Origin: Pseudomonadota bacterium
GTDB lineage: Bacteria > Pseudomonadota > Alphaproteobacteria > Rhizobiales > MH13
NCBI GenBank assembly: GCA_039024915.1
Contig: JBCCPK010000005.1
Span: 186,001-250,000 of the forward strand
Direction: 5' to 3'
Length of the DNA: 64,000 nt
Part shown: positions 54,419 through 64,000 of the stretch, piece by piece
Layout: every line of letters starts with the position of its first letter
Numbering within the stretch: position 1 is the stretch's first letter
Notes under the pieces: generated by a model
What the model saw: only the letters and a program-made list of their open reading frames with translations
Told to the model about the DNA's origin: nothing
The model's database searches: none
Translations under genes and position numbers: made by a program

Positions 54419-55212
54419 TGGCCAAGAAACGGTCCAAGCGGACGTCCCGCTCGCTACGGGCCGATCCACCCGCTACCGACGCGGATCGGGGATTGTGGGA
54501 TCGGGTCAAGCGTACTGTCGACCCGCTTGACGCCGGTCAGCGCGCTCGCTACTCCCAGGCGCTGGCAGATTATCTTGAGCAAGAACCCCCGAGCCAAGGA
54601 CCCCCAAGCCAACGACCGTCAAGCCAAGGACCCTCAATCCAAGTCGCCGGTGGCACGCTCAATGGCGGCGCAGGGACGCCGAAGCCAATCCAACCAGCGG
54701 ATGCCGCCCCAACGGTGCAAAAGCTGGCTAACAAGTCCGGCTCGGCGTCTCGACAGCGCGCTCCATCGCCAGGTGGAACCGGTACTACCTCCATGCAGGT
54801 TCCAGAGCGGCAACCACTGGTCGCGCTCGACCGAAAGACCCGGCAACGCATAACGCGTGGCCGAACGCCCATCGATGCTCGCCTCGACTTGCACGGCTAC
54901 AGGCAGCATGAAGCGCGCGATATCCTCCAAAGCTTCATTTTTCGAAGCCATGCCCGTGGTCATCGGACTGTCCTGGTCATCACAGGCAAGGGTTCTCGCA
55001 AGCGCGCGCTGCGCCCGCATGATCCACCATGGGCCGTGGGCTCTGGTATTCTCAGGCAGGCGGTTCCCAGTTGGCTCGCTGCACCCGACCTTCGCTTCGC
55101 GGTGCTGTCAGTCGAGCAAGCGCACGCCGCCCATGGGGGCGAGGGGGCGTTATACGTTCGGCTCAGGGCGAAAACGTCTGGTGATCGCCAAAACGCGAGC
55201 CCGCGCACATGA
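54415..55212 (+). CDS. Smr-domain protein with repetitive linker
   Basis: A 265-aa protein. The C-terminal Smr domain (about residues 157-250) starts RLDLHGYRQHEARDILQSFI and contains VLVITGKGSRKRAL and GILRQAVPSWLA. The N-terminal third holds a Pro/Ser/Gln-rich linker with 15-bp repeats (5-residue SQGPP-like units). Smr proteins without MutS domains are proposed RNases or nicking enzymes. The start overlaps mltA by 4 nt, and it overlaps the HTH gene downstream by 4 nt. Confidence 0.87.
   Translation: MMAKKRSKRTSRSLRADPPATDADRGLWDRVKRTVDPLDAGQRARYSQALADYLEQEPPSQGPPSQRPSSQGPSIQVAGGTLNGGAGTPKPIQPADAAPTVQKLANKSGSASRQRAPSPGGTGTTSMQVPERQPLVALDRKTRQRITRGRTPIDARLDLHGYRQHEARDILQSFIFRSHARGHRTVLVITGKGSRKRALRPHDPPWAVGSGILRQAVPSWLAAPDLRFAVLSVEQAHAAHGGEGALYVRLRAKTSGDRQNASPRT
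54592..54643 (+). repeat. In-frame 15-bp repeats in the Smr linker
   Basis: Three and a half copies of a 15-bp unit like AGCCAAGGACCCCCA (A/T/G variants at a few positions), encoding SQGPP, SQRPS, SQGPS, then IQ. The repeat keeps the reading frame; copy-number change would lengthen or shorten the linker only. Confidence 0.85.
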
Positions 55213-55607
55213 CGCCGCTTGGGGTCAGGTTGAGGTCTCTGCGCAAGCAACGCGGCGTAACGCAGTTGGAGATGGCGCAGGCCCTTGGCGTCTCAAACGC
55301 CTATCTCTCGGCGCTTGAACACGGCCATAGAGGCCTGCCCAACTGGGGCTTCATCCAGCGGCTGGTCGGCTACTTCAACCTGATCTGGGATGAGGCTGAA
55401 CAGCTGGAAGCCCTGGCCATGGTATCTGACCCAAAAGTGGTGATCGACACCGCCGGCGGTTCACCGGAGGCAACCCGTTTAGCCAACCGATTGTCCCGGC
55501 TCATCGGGGCTCTTTCGGCCGACCAGTGTGCAGCCCTGGAAGACCATTTGGTGAGGCTGGCGGGTGAGGGTGGGCCGGGTCGTCCAGCTGGCGACGTCAG
55601 AGAATGA
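55209..55607 (+). CDS. XRE-family helix-turn-helix regulator
   Basis: A 132-aa protein. The N-terminal HTH (about residues 4-60) reads [21 protein letters not shown] and [20 protein letters not shown]. The C-terminal half (from about 70) has no recognised domain. The start overlaps the Smr stop (ATGA), and the last 11 bp overlap the convergent hslU stop. Position after mltA-smr is conserved in Rhizobiales; the target is unknown. Confidence 0.88.
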   Translation: MTPLGVRLRSLRKQRGVTQLEMAQALGVSNAYLSALEHGHRGLPNWGFIQRLVGYFNLIWDEAEQLEALAMVSDPKVVIDTAGGSPEATRLANRLSRLIGALSADQCAALEDHLVRLAGEGGPGRPAGDVRE

Positions 55608-56904
55608 AGCGCGACAAGTCGGTATTTTTCGCCAACTCTCCAATATTTTCAGTCACATAGCCCGCATCTATCACGATCTCTTCGCCCGCACGGTCCGGTG
55701 CGGTGAAGGAGATTTCGTCCAAAATGCGTTCCATCACAGTCTGAAGGCGGCGCGCACCGATGTTCTCGACCGAAGCGTTCAGATCCACCGCGACATCCGC
55801 GATTGCGTCGATGGCATCTTCAGTAAAGGAGATCTCAACCTGCTCGGTGCCCATCAAGGCAATATACTGCTTGATGAGACTGGCTTCTGTGTCACGCAGA
55901 ATCTGGCGGAAATCATCGCGGGTAAGCGCTTGCAGCTCCACACGTATCGGCAGGCGGCCCTGTAACTCGGGCAGCAGGTCCGAAGGCTTCGCCACGTGAA
56001 AGGCCCCTGACGCGATGAACAGGATATGATCGGATTTTACCGGGCCGTACTTTGTCGCCACTGTGGTTCCCTCAACCAACGGCAGCAGGTCGCGCTGCAC
56101 ACCCTCACGGCTCACATCGCCACCCCTACCGGCGCTTGATGCGATCTTGTCGATCTCATCCAGGAACACGATACCGTTGTTTTCGGTCAGCCGGATCGCC
56201 TCGGCTTGGATTTCTTCATCATCAAGCAGCTTGTCGGACTCCTCAGCAAGCAGCAGGTCATGGCTGTCGGCAACCGACACGCGGCGCTTCTTCGTGCGCT
56301 GGTTGCCAAACGCCTTGCCCAGCATGTCGCCAAGATTGACCATGCCCATGTTTGCGCCTGGCATGCCCGGGATCTCCATCATCGGCATGCCCCCGCCCGT
56401 ATCGCGGACGGCGATTTCGATTTCCTTGTCGTTGAGTTGACCCTCCCGCAATTTCTTGCGGAAGCTGTCACGCGTTGCCGGTGATGCGTTTTCACCGACC
56501 AGCGCATCAAGCACACGATCTTCGGCAGCGATATGCGCCTGCGCTTCAACCTGTTTGCGCTTGGCATCGCGCACCAGCCCGATTGCAGCCTCAACGAGAT
56601 CGCGCACGATCTGCTCGACATCGCGACCGACATACCCGACTTCTGTGAACTTCGTTGCCTCAACCTTGATGAATGGCGCGTTGGCAAGCTTCGCCAGACG
56701 GCGGGAGATTTCCGTCTTACCGACGCCGGTTGGACCGATCATCAGAATGTTTTTTGGCAGGACCTCTTCTTTGAGATCGTCTTCGAGCTGCTGTCGGCGC
56801 CATCGATTGCGAAGCGCAATCGCCACGGCGCGCTTGGCGTCTTTCTGGCCGATGATGAAGCGGTCGAGCTCGGAGACGATCTCGCGCGGGGAAAAGGTAC
56901 TCAT
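55597..56904 (-). CDS. hslU: ATP-dependent protease ATPase subunit HslU
   Basis: A 435-aa AAA+ unfoldase. Walker A GPTGVGKT at residues 57-64, pore/I-domain insert (about 110-240), Walker [14 protein letters not shown], and the C-terminal tail ending LSRFIL that docks into HslV. It powers HslV degradation. A GNAT gene sits between it and hslV on the same strand (5 nt upstream). Confidence 0.96.
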   Translation of the reverse strand: MSTFSPREIVSELDRFIIGQKDAKRAVAIALRNRWRRQQLEDDLKEEVLPKNILMIGPTGVGKTEISRRLAKLANAPFIKVEATKFTEVGYVGRDVEQIVRDLVEAAIGLVRDAKRKQVEAQAHIAAEDRVLDALVGENASPATRDSFRKKLREGQLNDKEIEIAVRDTGGGMPMMEIPGMPGANMGMVNLGDMLGKAFGNQRTKKRRVSVADSHDLLLAEESDKLLDDEEIQAEAIRLTENNGIVFLDEIDKIASSAGRGGDVSREGVQRDLLPLVEGTTVATKYGPVKSDHILFIASGAFHVAKPSDLLPELQGRLPIRVELQALTRDDFRQILRDTEASLIKQYIALMGTEQVEISFTEDAIDAIADVAVDLNASVENIGARRLQTVMERILDEISFTAPDRAGEEIVIDAGYVTENIGELAKNTDLSRFIL

Positions 56905-56909
56905 GCGGA

Positions 56910-57440
56910 CTAATCCTTCGGAGGAAGCCGTTCCATCAGGAGCGTGATGGAGCCGTCGGCGTTGGTATGACTGTTGAAGCGGGTAAAACCTGCTTTTTCA
57001 TAAGCGCGCACAGCGCGCGTGTTTCGGGCGTCGGGGTCAATGATCAAACGGGGCGTACCTTCCGCGAACAGCATGTCGCCAAAGGCAAACACAGTTTGTG
57101 AGCCTAAGCCTTTTCCCAGCAAGGTGGGGACGCCGATCGTGATATCAACACCCAGTGTCCCCGCGGCCTGATCGCGCACCCATGGGTCTTGATCCACCAG
57201 ATGGTCCGGAACTCGTGATGGGTCCCAGCACTGGATATAGGCGAACGGTCCGTGATCGCTGTGGTGGGCGATAAATCCGCGGGACTCGCCTGTGCGCTCC
57301 CCCTCGAAGATCAGGCGGAGTTCCTGGGCAGGGTTGCCCCACCATTCCTGTGAGCTGTCGATTGAGAGCCAATTGGTCAACATCGTCCGGTCACGGAATG
57401 TAACGCTCTCGAATCGAAACTGGTTGGCTGGGCTCTGCAC
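56910..57440 (-). CDS. GNAT acetyltransferase, AAC(6')-like, between hslV and hslU
   Basis: A 176-aa GNAT related to aminoglycoside 6'-N-acetyltransferases by overall layout: [28 protein letters not shown] (acetyl-CoA loop variant), [21 protein letters not shown]. Genes of this type are found between hslV and hslU in several Rhizobiales; whether it acetylates an antibiotic or a metabolite is unknown. Start is 57440; a shorter internal start is possible. It ends 5 nt before hslU. Confidence 0.85.
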   Translation of the reverse strand: MQSPANQFRFESVTFRDRTMLTNWLSIDSSQEWWGNPAQELRLIFEGERTGESRGFIAHHSDHGPFAYIQCWDPSRVPDHLVDQDPWVRDQAAGTLGVDITIGVPTLLGKGLGSQTVFAFGDMLFAEGTPRLIIDPDARNTRAVRAYEKAGFTRFNSHTNADGSITLLMERLPPKD

Positions 57441-57641
57441 GATGCTTCAGGCCGCTTTTGGCTTCCGTTAGGGGTTTGAAGATTTGAATGTGGATGAGCC
57501 GCTTGCCCCATCGGAAAATGTGCCGGCAAAATATTACGGACCCGGAATACGGGAATTGACCGTACGGTCAAAATTTAATGTTCATGATTTACCCCATCAC
57601 GCCAGGATGCGTTCGTGACGAATGACCGGTCACGCGTGATA

Positions 57642-58223
57642 TTACGCATCTGCAGCGTCTTCGAGTACCTCCACCACAAGGTTGTGGTTGGTGTAGACGC
57701 AAATGTCGGCGGCGATGGTAAGCGCTCGCTTGGCGATCTCATCTGCACCATGTTCGCTGTCGGACAATGCCCGGGCGGCGGCCAGTGCGTAATTTCCCCC
57801 TGAACCAATCGCCATGATGCCATCCTCGGGCTCCAGCACATCACCGGTGCCGGTCAGGATCAGGCTTTCGGACTTGTCGGCAACGATCATCATAGCCTCA
57901 AGGCGGCGCAGATAACGGTCTGTGCGCCAGTCCTTGGCAAGCTCAACCGCCGCTCGTTTCAGTTGGCCGGGGTATTGCTCGAGCTTTGCCTCAAGGCGCT
58001 CGAAAAGGGTGAATGCATCCGCCGTCGCGCCAGCAAAACCACCGATGACATCTCCTTTGCCGAGCCTGCGCACCTTGCGGGCGTTTGACTTGATGACGGT
58101 TTGTCCAAGCGAGACCTGACCATCGCCAGCGATCACCACCTTGCCGCCCTTGCGGACGGTAACGATTGTGGTGGCATGCATGGCGGGTAAAGCGGTATCG
58201 GGAGCGTGCATCGAAAAGTCCAT
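57642..58223 (-). CDS. hslV: ATP-dependent protease peptidase subunit HslV
   Basis: A 193-aa proteasome-like peptidase. The catalytic Thr lies at the start of [26 protein letters not shown] (Thr exposed after processing of the preceding residues), with the typical SNARKVRRL, and [15 protein letters not shown] 14-residue leader precedes MHATT, as in rhizobial HslV. It pairs with hslU downstream beyond the GNAT gene, leaving a 201-bp gap before it. Divergent from hisB. Confidence 0.96.
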   Translation of the reverse strand: MDFSMHAPDTALPAMHATTIVTVRKGGKVVIAGDGQVSLGQTVIKSNARKVRRLGKGDVIGGFAGATADAFTLFERLEAKLEQYPGQLKRAAVELAKDWRTDRYLRRLEAMMIVADKSESLILTGTGDVLEPEDGIMAIGSGGNYALAAARALSDSEHGADEIAKRALTIAADICVYTNHNLVVEVLEDAADA

Positions 58224-58405
58224 TTTCGTTCATGGTCGCGGTGAAGCGCATGTAGGGGTCCCATGCGCAAATGCAAACAGCTCGCTATGCCGACGCAAGA
58301 CGCTGTTTACGTGAAAACGGGTTTCGGCCGCCTGCCGCCACTATCGGCCCTTGGAAGCGCCCCAAGGCCCTGTTAGAGGATGGCGGCCGCAAAATTGAGT
58401 TACCC

Positions 58406-58999
58406 ATGACACGATCTGCCACCCGCGAGCGCACGACGCGCGAGACCACCGTCGACGTGACCATCGATCTTGATGGTACCGGCACGTCTTCGATCACGCT
58501 CAACGGGGCAGGCTTTTTTGCTCATATGCTGGACCAGCTGGCGAAGCATTCTCTGATCGATCTGACGGTCAATGCGACAGGTGACGTGCACATCGATGAT
58601 CACCATCTTGTCGAGGATGTCGGTATCACATTGGGTGAAGCTATCCGCCAAGCGGTCGGCGATAAGCGCGGTATCCGCCGCTATGCGTCGATGGATCTGG
58701 TGATGGATGAGGCGCTGAGCCGTGCAGCGGTTGACGTATCGGGCCGGCCTTTCCTGGTTTGGCGCGCCGACTTTACGGCAGAAAAAATCGGCACGTTCGA
58801 CACCGAGCTTGTGCGCGAATTCTTCCAAGCGCTGGCAATGAATGCGGGGATCACCTTGCATGTCGAGAGCGTCTACGGCGCCAATAGCCATCATATAGCC
58901 GAAAGCATCTTCAAGGCTGTTGCCCGTGCTCTGCGCGAAGCGTTGAGTATCGACCCGCGGGTTGCCGATGACCTGCCCACGACAAAAGGAGCGCTTTAG
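58406..58999 (+). CDS. hisB: Imidazoleglycerol-phosphate dehydratase
   Basis: A 197-aa IGPD, step 6 of histidine synthesis. It has the Mn-binding motifs [14 protein letters not shown] and [11 protein letters not shown] with the repeated HHIAES near the C-terminus, and conserved DLDGTG near the N-terminus. ATG 58406 (MTRSATRER) is used; the open frame reaches 58271 without similarity. It begins a run of his genes divergent from hslV. Confidence 0.95.
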   Translation: MTRSATRERTTRETTVDVTIDLDGTGTSSITLNGAGFFAHMLDQLAKHSLIDLTVNATGDVHIDDHHLVEDVGITLGEAIRQAVGDKRGIRRYASMDLVMDEALSRAAVDVSGRPFLVWRADFTAEKIGTFDTELVREFFQALAMNAGITLHVESVYGANSHHIAESIFKAVARALREALSIDPRVADDLPTTKGAL

Positions 59000-59001
59000 C
59001 G

Positions 59002-59481
59002 ATGCGCACCTACTCGGTTTTTGAGCCCAAGACCCGACCAGATGATCCGATCAACTATGCTGATAGCCTCGTCTTTGTTCGGCATGGCTGGTCGCTCGCT
59101 GCGCTGTTTATACCGCTGATCTGGATGGCGATCCGGCGTCTGTGGTGGGCCATTCTTGGATATGTCCTGCTGATTGTCGGCATCCAGCTTTTGTCCTTTA
59201 CAGTCCCCGAGCTGGCAACGGCAGCGCTGTCGGTTGCTCTGGCGCTGATCATCATGATTGAAGCGGGGCAATTGCGGCTCGAAAGCATGGCGCTCAAGGG
59301 CTATCGCGAGATTGCGGTGCTGCAGGCGAAGAACCAGCTAGAGGCCGAGCAAATTTTCTTTGCTGATTGGCTGTGCGAGAAGCGCATGTTGGGTTTGCGC
59401 GGCAAAAGCGGTCCGAGCGGTGGTCCGGTTCTGCGGCCCAGCAGTTCTGCGCCGCCACCGCTGCCTGGCCTTCCAAGCTGA
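59002..59481 (+). CDS. DUF2628 membrane protein in his cluster
   Basis: A 159-aa protein, DUF2628-type. The opening RTYSVFEP is characteristic of DUF2628 and [25 protein letters not shown] follows, with two to three hydrophobic segments (about residues 32-80). The C-terminal tail is rich in Gly, Pro and Ser. The function is unknown. It starts 2 nt after hisB and ends 11 nt before hisH, a position kept in Rhizobiales his clusters, so it is probably co-transcribed. Confidence 0.85.
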   Translation: MRTYSVFEPKTRPDDPINYADSLVFVRHGWSLAALFIPLIWMAIRRLWWAILGYVLLIVGIQLLSFTVPELATAALSVALALIIMIEAGQLRLESMALKGYREIAVLQAKNQLEAEQIFFADWLCEKRMLGLRGKSGPSGGPVLRPSSSAPPPLPGLPS

Positions 59482-59492
59482 ACCCGCCGAAC

Positions 59493-60149
59493 ATGACCGA
59501 AACAGTCGCCATCATAGACTATGGCTCTGGCAATTTGCGCTCAGCCTCCAAGGCCTTTGAGCGCGTAGCGCGTGAGCAAGGGTTGGACACGCGGATCGCC
59601 GTCACGTCTCAACCCGATGTGGTGGCGGGCGCTGATCGGGTTATCTTGCCCGGGGTTGGTGCGTTTGCTGATTGCAGGGCTGGCTTGATGGCGGTCGATG
59701 GCATGCAAGACGCACTCTTCGATGCAGTGACCCACCGAGGCGTTCCGTTTCTCGGGATCTGCGTCGGCATGCAGCTTATGGCGACGCGTGGTCTTGAACA
59801 CGGTGAAACAGCGGGTTTTGACTGGATCGCCGGCGACGTGGAGGCCATCCGCCCAGCCGACCCTTCCCTCAAGATTCCGCATATGGGTTGGAACGTGCTC
59901 GCACCAACGCGCGCTCATCCGATCCTTGAAGGCATCAAGACGGGAAAGGATGGCTTGCACGCCTATTTCGTCCACTCTTTTCATCTGAGTGCGAAGAACG
60001 AAGATGACGTGATCGCGGGCACGGACTATGGCGGTCCGGTCACCGCCATAGTCGGCCGGGACAATCTTGTTGGGACACAGTTCCACCCCGAGAAGAGCCA
60101 GGCGCTTGGCCTTGCCCTTATCGGGAATTTTCTGATGTGGGCGCCCTAA
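59493..60149 (+). CDS. hisH: Imidazole glycerol phosphate synthase, glutaminase subunit
   Basis: A 218-aa class I glutamine amidotransferase. The oxyanion/nucleophile region is [10 protein letters not shown] with catalytic Cys, and the His-Glu pair is in QFHPEKSQ near the C-terminus; N-terminal [14 protein letters not shown] is the family opening. It supplies ammonia to HisF. Confidence 0.95.
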   Translation: MTETVAIIDYGSGNLRSASKAFERVAREQGLDTRIAVTSQPDVVAGADRVILPGVGAFADCRAGLMAVDGMQDALFDAVTHRGVPFLGICVGMQLMATRGLEHGETAGFDWIAGDVEAIRPADPSLKIPHMGWNVLAPTRAHPILEGIKTGKDGLHAYFVHSFHLSAKNEDDVIAGTDYGGPVTAIVGRDNLVGTQFHPEKSQALGLALIGNFLMWAP

Positions 60150-60153
60150 GCAG

Positions 60154-60885
60154 ATGATCCTCTTCCCCGCGATCGACCTCAAAGACGGTGTGTGTGTCCG
60201 CCTCAAGAAAGGCGCGATGGACGACGCCACCGTCTACAACACCGACCCTGGCGCTCAGGCGGCGCAGTTTGAAGCCATGGGCTTTACCCACCTGCATGTG
60301 GTCGATCTGAACGGGGCGTTTGCGGGAGAAAGCAAGAATGCTGACGCCGTGGACGCGATCCTCGCCAGCACCGACAATCCCGTGCAGCTAGGCGGCGGCA
60401 TCCGCGACCATGCCGGCATCGACGGTTGGCTCGACAAGGGCGTTGCCCGGGTCATTCTGGGCACCGTGGCCGTTCGTGATCCGCAGCTCGTCAAGGATGC
60501 CGCGACGCGCCATCCCGACCGGATCATTGTCGGCATCGATGCGCGCGACGGCAAGGTCGCTGTCGAAGGCTGGGCAGAGACTTCCGATATGGACGCGGTC
60601 GACCTCGCCAAAGCGTTCGAGGATGCCGGGGTCGCAGCAATCGTCTACACAGACATTGATCGCGACGGTGTTCTCACCGGCATAAACTGGGACGCAACCA
60701 TCGCTCTTGGCCATGCCGTCTCGATCCCGGTTATCGCATCCGGCGGCCTTGCCTCGATGGCCGACATCGCACGGATGACCGAGCGCGACGCCGCGCATCT
60801 GGAGGGTGCGATTTCCGGCCGAGCGCTTTATGATGGGCGTATCGACCCGCAGCAGGCGTTGCAGATGTTGGAGGCCGCGAAATGA
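60154..60885 (+). CDS. hisA: Phosphoribosylformimino-AICAR isomerase HisA
   Basis: A 243-aa (beta/alpha)8 isomerase: [18 protein letters not shown] with catalytic Asp, [38 protein letters not shown] with the second catalytic Asp, and [10 protein letters not shown]. The start is 4 nt after hisH. It overlaps the small membrane-protein gene by 4 nt (ATGA). Confidence 0.95.
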   Translation: MILFPAIDLKDGVCVRLKKGAMDDATVYNTDPGAQAAQFEAMGFTHLHVVDLNGAFAGESKNADAVDAILASTDNPVQLGGGIRDHAGIDGWLDKGVARVILGTVAVRDPQLVKDAATRHPDRIIVGIDARDGKVAVEGWAETSDMDAVDLAKAFEDAGVAAIVYTDIDRDGVLTGINWDATIALGHAVSIPVIASGGLASMADIARMTERDAAHLEGAISGRALYDGRIDPQQALQMLEAAK

Positions 60886-61214
60886 GCATGCGCATGCGTT
60901 CGCGCGAGAAAGCAAGCGAGCAGGAAGCCAAAAGATGGGCCTGGCGCGCGTCGATTGCGCTTGTGCTCATCATAGGCCTGTTCCCGCTGGTCGGGGCCTT
61001 TCTCGGTGAGATCGTCGCTCGCATCTTGGGATGCGCCGTCAACTTTCCTATTGCCACGTGCGCCAACCCGGATGGGTTTTTCGCAAGTTTCGCCAATGCA
61101 TTGATGAGCATGATCGCTTGGGCGATCATATCGGTGCCGATGGCAGCCCTGACATTGGTCGGCCTTTATATCGTCTACACGATCCAGAAGAAGCGGGAAG
61201 AGAACGGCTCATAG
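60882..61214 (+). CDS. Small two-helix membrane protein in his cluster
   Basis: A 110-aa protein with two hydrophobic segments (about residues 24-45 and 76-100). The N-terminus is strongly charged ([21 protein letters not shown]) and the C-terminus basic/acidic (QKKREENGS). The start overlaps the hisA stop (ATGA) and it lies before ytoQ, so expression with the his genes is probable. I do not recognise the family; a role in histidine synthesis is not supported by sequence. Confidence 0.75.
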   Translation: MSMRMRSREKASEQEAKRWAWRASIALVLIIGLFPLVGAFLGEIVARILGCAVNFPIATCANPDGFFASFANALMSMIAWAIISVPMAALTLVGLYIVYTIQKKREENGS

Positions 61215-61236
61215 GGTCGATTGGAGCTTCAATACG

Positions 61237-61719
61237 ATGAAAACCTGGTCTGTTTACCTGTCTGGCGAAATCCATACCGATTGGCGCGAAGCCATTGAGC
61301 GCGCCACCAATGCCTCGGATCTGCCGGTGCGGTTCTCCGCTCCTGTGACCGATCATGGGGCGAGCGATGATTGCGGGGTCGCTATTCTGGGTTCGGAGCC
61401 CGACAAGTTCTGGCATGATCACAAGGGCGCGCAGATCAATGCGATCCGAACGCGGACGCTGATCAACGACGCTGACATCGTCGTGGTCCGCTTCGGGGAG
61501 AAATATCGCCAATGGAACGCCGCTTTCGACGCGGGCATCGCATCGGCACTGGGCAAGCCGTTGATCGTCATTCAGCGCCCCGAGCACGACCATGCGCTCA
61601 AGGAGGTCAACGCTGCTGCGCTTGCCGTCGCCCGAGAGCCCGAGCAAGTGGCGGAAATCCTTGCCTATGTGATCAACGGGACGTTGCCAGCGCGGTCCGC
61701 AGCCCAAGCGGCAGAGTAG
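61237..61719 (+). CDS. ytoQ: YtoQ-family protein in his cluster
   Basis: A 160-aa YtoQ family protein with nucleoside deoxyribosyltransferase-like fold. Motifs: [58 protein letters not shown]. The catalytic function is unknown. Genes for this family lie inside his clusters in some alphaproteobacteria, as here between the small membrane protein and hisF (2 nt). Confidence 0.86.
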   Translation: MKTWSVYLSGEIHTDWREAIERATNASDLPVRFSAPVTDHGASDDCGVAILGSEPDKFWHDHKGAQINAIRTRTLINDADIVVVRFGEKYRQWNAAFDAGIASALGKPLIVIQRPEHDHALKEVNAAALAVAREPEQVAEILAYVINGTLPARSAAQAAE

Positions 61720-61721
61720 CC

Positions 61722-62498
61722 ATGACCCTCAAACCCCGCATAATCCCCTGCCTCGACGTCAAGGATGGGCGCGTCGTCAAAGGCGTGAATTTCGTCGATC
61801 TGGTCGATGCCGGGGACCCGGTCGAAGCTGCGAAGGCCTACGATGCAGCGGGGGCGGATGAACTGTGCTTCCTCGATATCACTGCATCCCACGAGGATCG
61901 CGACATCATTTTCGATGTTGTCCGCGAGACGGCGGAAAACTGCTTCATGCCGCTGACGGTTGGGGGCGGGGTCCGGACGCTTGACGATATCCGTAAGCTT
62001 CTCCTTGCCGGCGCAGATAAGGTCTCGATCAACACGGCAGCCGTCTTCGATCGGGACTTCGTGCGCCGCGCATCGGAGAAATTCGGCGCGCAATGCATCG
62101 TTGTTGCGATCGACGCCAAGCACTCCGTTCGCGCGGATGGCACGCAATGGTTCGAGATCTTTACCCATGGTGGCCGTAAGCCCACCGGTATCGACGCTGT
62201 GGAGTACGCCAAGGATGTCGTCGCTTTAGGCGCCGGCGAAATTCTGCTGACGTCAATGGATCGCGACGGGACCAAAGCGGGTTTCGACCTCGCCTTGACG
62301 CGCGCGATTGCCGACGCTGTGCCCGTGCCGGTCATCGCTTCGGGCGGCGTTGGTCAGCTTGATCACTTCATTGATGGTGTCCGCGAAGGCCACGCCACAG
62401 GGCTTTTGGCCGCGTCGGTCTTTCATTTCGGAACCTTGACGATCCCACAGGTCAAGGATCACATGATGGAAGCGGGTATCGCGATGCGTCCCGCCTAG
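61722..62498 (+). CDS. hisF: Imidazole glycerol phosphate synthase, cyclase subunit
   Basis: A 258-aa (beta/alpha)8 cyclase: [19 protein letters not shown] with catalytic Asp, [26 protein letters not shown] with the second catalytic Asp and [10 protein letters not shown]. It uses ammonia from HisH. ATG 61722 follows ytoQ by 2 nt; the open frame further upstream lies within ytoQ. Confidence 0.95.
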   Translation: MTLKPRIIPCLDVKDGRVVKGVNFVDLVDAGDPVEAAKAYDAAGADELCFLDITASHEDRDIIFDVVRETAENCFMPLTVGGGVRTLDDIRKLLLAGADKVSINTAAVFDRDFVRRASEKFGAQCIVVAIDAKHSVRADGTQWFEIFTHGGRKPTGIDAVEYAKDVVALGAGEILLTSMDRDGTKAGFDLALTRAIADAVPVPVIASGGVGQLDHFIDGVREGHATGLLAASVFHFGTLTIPQVKDHMMEAGIAMRPA

Positions 62499-62514
62499 CC
62501 CACGGTGGGACACC

Positions 62515-62835
62515 ATGACCGACTTCACCCTTGCCGACCTCGACGCAATACTTGCCAAGCGTATCAAAGCTCCGGCGAGCGAGAGTTACACGGCGTCATT
62601 GGCTGATGCCGGCATGGCAAAGGCTGCACGCAAACTCGGCGAAGAATCGGTGGAAACGATGATCGCCGCCCTGCAGGATGATCGCAACAACCTCACCAAC
62701 GAGGCCGCCGACCTGTTGTACCATCTGCTGGTGGTTCTTCGCATCGGCGGGGTACCGCTGGCCGATGTCATGGATGAATTGCGTCAGCGTACGGGACAGT
62801 CCGGGCTAGCGGAAAAGGCATCGCGCCCCTCATAA
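62515..62835 (+). CDS. hisE: Phosphoribosyl-ATP pyrophosphatase HisE
   Basis: A 106-aa MazG-like pyrophosphatase, step 2 of histidine synthesis: [19 protein letters not shown] with the metal-binding Glu cluster, and [19 protein letters not shown]. No fused HisI is present, consistent with separate HisE and HisI in alphaproteobacteria. It is 16 nt after hisF. Confidence 0.94.
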   Translation: MTDFTLADLDAILAKRIKAPASESYTASLADAGMAKAARKLGEESVETMIAALQDDRNNLTNEAADLLYHLLVVLRIGGVPLADVMDELRQRTGQSGLAEKASRPS

Positions 62836-62888
62836 ACGCTTCAGAGATTGTCTCGGGCAGAATTCGGGGGCGGCCCGCCTTGGATCAG

Positions 62889-63833
62889 ATGAACCGATCG
62901 GAATTGTCGCCCTACCGCGTGTTCAGCCGCGAGGAATGGGCGGCGCTGCGCGCCGGCGAGCCCATGCTCCTGCGCGAAGATGAGATCAGCGCGCTGCAAT
63001 CGCTCAACGACCGCCTGTCGATGGAAGAGGTTGAGACGATCTACCTGCCGCTTTCGCGCTTGTTGGCGATGTACGTTGCTGCAACGCAGCAGCTGTTCAA
63101 GGCGACCAAGCGGTTTCTCGGTGCGAGAGACGCCAAGGTTCCTTTTGTCATCGGCGTCGCCGGCTCGGTCGCCGTTGGCAAGTCGACCACCTCGCGTGTG
63201 CTGAAGGCGCTTTTGAGCCGATGGCCCAACACGCCGAAGGTTGATCTGATCACAACAGACGGGTTCTTGCTTCCCAACGCTGTGCTTGACCGCGAAGGGC
63301 TGATGAACCGCAAAGGGTTTCCTGAGAGTTATGATGTGAAGGCGCTTCTAGGCTTCCTTTCAGACGTCAAGGCGGGCCTCGAGCATGTTGAAGCGCCGGT
63401 TTACTCGCATCTCGTGTACGATGTGGTGGCTGGCGAGACTATTTCGGTCGACCGGCCCGATATCCTGATCGTTGAGGGGCTCAATGTTCTGCAGGCGCGC
63501 CAGCCGACCGATGCGGACCGACCGGTCCCGTTTGTGTCCGATTATTTTGACTTCTCAATTTACATCGATGGTGACGAACAGACGCTGCACCGTTGGTATG
63601 TAGAACGCTTCATGCGCCTGCGCGAAACAGCGTTTCGCGATCCCGAAAGCTTCTTTCACCGCTACTCAAAGCTGACCGACAAGGAAGCGCGTGCGGTCGC
63701 GACGCATATCTGGAACGGCATCAACCTGCCCAATCTGCGCAACAACATCCGCCCGACCCGCGCTCGTGCGGATCTGATTCTCACCAAAAGTGGTGAGCAC
63801 ACAATCGAAACCGTGGAACTGCGGAAGGTCTAG
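62889..63833 (+). CDS. coaA: Pantothenate kinase (type I)
   Basis: A 314-aa prokaryotic-type pantothenate kinase. P-loop [17 protein letters not shown] at about residues 90-106, then [33 protein letters not shown] and [20 protein letters not shown]. It makes 4'-phosphopantothenate. ATG 62889 is preferred over TTG 62880. The TAG at 63831-63833 abuts the palindromic repeat cluster. Confidence 0.95.
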   Translation: MNRSELSPYRVFSREEWAALRAGEPMLLREDEISALQSLNDRLSMEEVETIYLPLSRLLAMYVAATQQLFKATKRFLGARDAKVPFVIGVAGSVAVGKSTTSRVLKALLSRWPNTPKVDLITTDGFLLPNAVLDREGLMNRKGFPESYDVKALLGFLSDVKAGLEHVEAPVYSHLVYDVVAGETISVDRPDILIVEGLNVLQARQPTDADRPVPFVSDYFDFSIYIDGDEQTLHRWYVERFMRLRETAFRDPESFFHRYSKLTDKEARAVATHIWNGINLPNLRNNIRPTRARADLILTKSGEHTIETVELRKV

Positions 63834-64000
63834 CGCTGATCGCACGTTGAGTGGAGCGAAGCGCAAGATCAGCGCAATCAGGAATACGATCGCACGTTGA
63901 GCGGAGCGAAGCGCAAGATCAGCGCCACGAAGGATGCGATCGCACGTTGAGCGGAGCGAAGCGCAAGATCAGCGCCACGAAGGATGCGACCGCACGTTGA
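63834..64000 (+). repeat. Palindromic repeat cluster after coaA, 50-bp period, runs off window
   Basis: Units of the same family as at 5.4 kb, with CGCACGTTGA starting at 63841, 63891, 63941 and 63991 (the last is cut off). Each has arm GCTGATCGCACGTTGAG (the first base differs in later units, GAT/GAC for TGAT), loop TGGAGC or CGGAGC, and arm GAAGCGCAAGATCAGCGC. The spacer (CACGAAGGATGC) is repeated. Continues past 64000. Confidence 0.9.

Noticed and set aside
63834-64000. Possible CRISPR array at the window end
   Set aside because: Identical short spacers at a 50-bp period, same hairpin unit as at 5.4 kb, no cas genes.

Overview
The window is about 64 kb of a GC-rich alphaproteobacterial chromosome, most likely Hyphomicrobiales (Rhizobiales) or a close relative. 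It spans the replication-origin neighbourhood. Evidence is the conserved block leuS-lptE-holA / parB-parA-rsmG-mnmG-mnmE-rho-hemJ-hemE / origin / kinase-regulator-maf-aroE-coaE-dnaQ-secB-fxsA-tim44-mltA-smr, two exact parS sites, a CtrA-type box and clustered GANTC sites between hemE and the kinase regulator, and the hslVU/his cluster beyond. No insertion sequence, prophage or CRISPR array was seen; species is not assignable from the sequence alone.

Left part (1-15.3 kb), the more accessory region: a red-light sensing operon cut by the window edge (bacteriophytochrome kinase, CheY-like regulator, heme oxygenase); a flavin reductase; a membrane-anchored TIR protein; cutA; a tiny self-contained locus with a perfect ribosome binding site and its own terminator; a 55-bp tandem palindromic repeat cluster; DUF1232, phhB and thpR; a probable decayed CRP/FNR regulator; and a minus-strand catabolic module (SMP-30 lactonase, LysR, DUF1445, dctPQM TRAP transporter, DUF2848). 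A tRNA-Gly(GCC) follows.

Middle (15.3-35 kb), housekeeping and regulation: a YbaK-type deacylase, thioredoxin-TPR co-chaperone, LON-domain protein, Trm112-like protein, UbiH-type hydroxylase, tesB, the nitrogen-regulated glnK-amtB pair behind a near-consensus sigma-54 promoter, an aminotransferase, ftsK, lolA, xthA, a CenR-like regulator beside a cyclic-nucleotide-binding protein, an L,D-transpeptidase and a YggS protein.

Origin region (32.6-55.6 kb): genes on both sides mostly point away from the inferred oriC at 46.14-46.75 kb. hemE to parB run left, and the kinase regulator, maf, aroE, coaE and dnaQ run right in a chain of overlapping starts and stops. parA/parB with parS sites inside rsmG and before mnmG form the segregation system, and ftsK lies 20 kb away.

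Right part (55.6-64 kb): hslU-GNAT-hslV, then the divergent hisB-DUF2628-hisH-hisA-(2-TM protein)-YtoQ-hisF-hisE-coaA run. Directly after the coaA stop codon the same palindromic repeat family as at 5.4 kb reappears with a 50-bp period, in the same orientation relative to the gene it follows.
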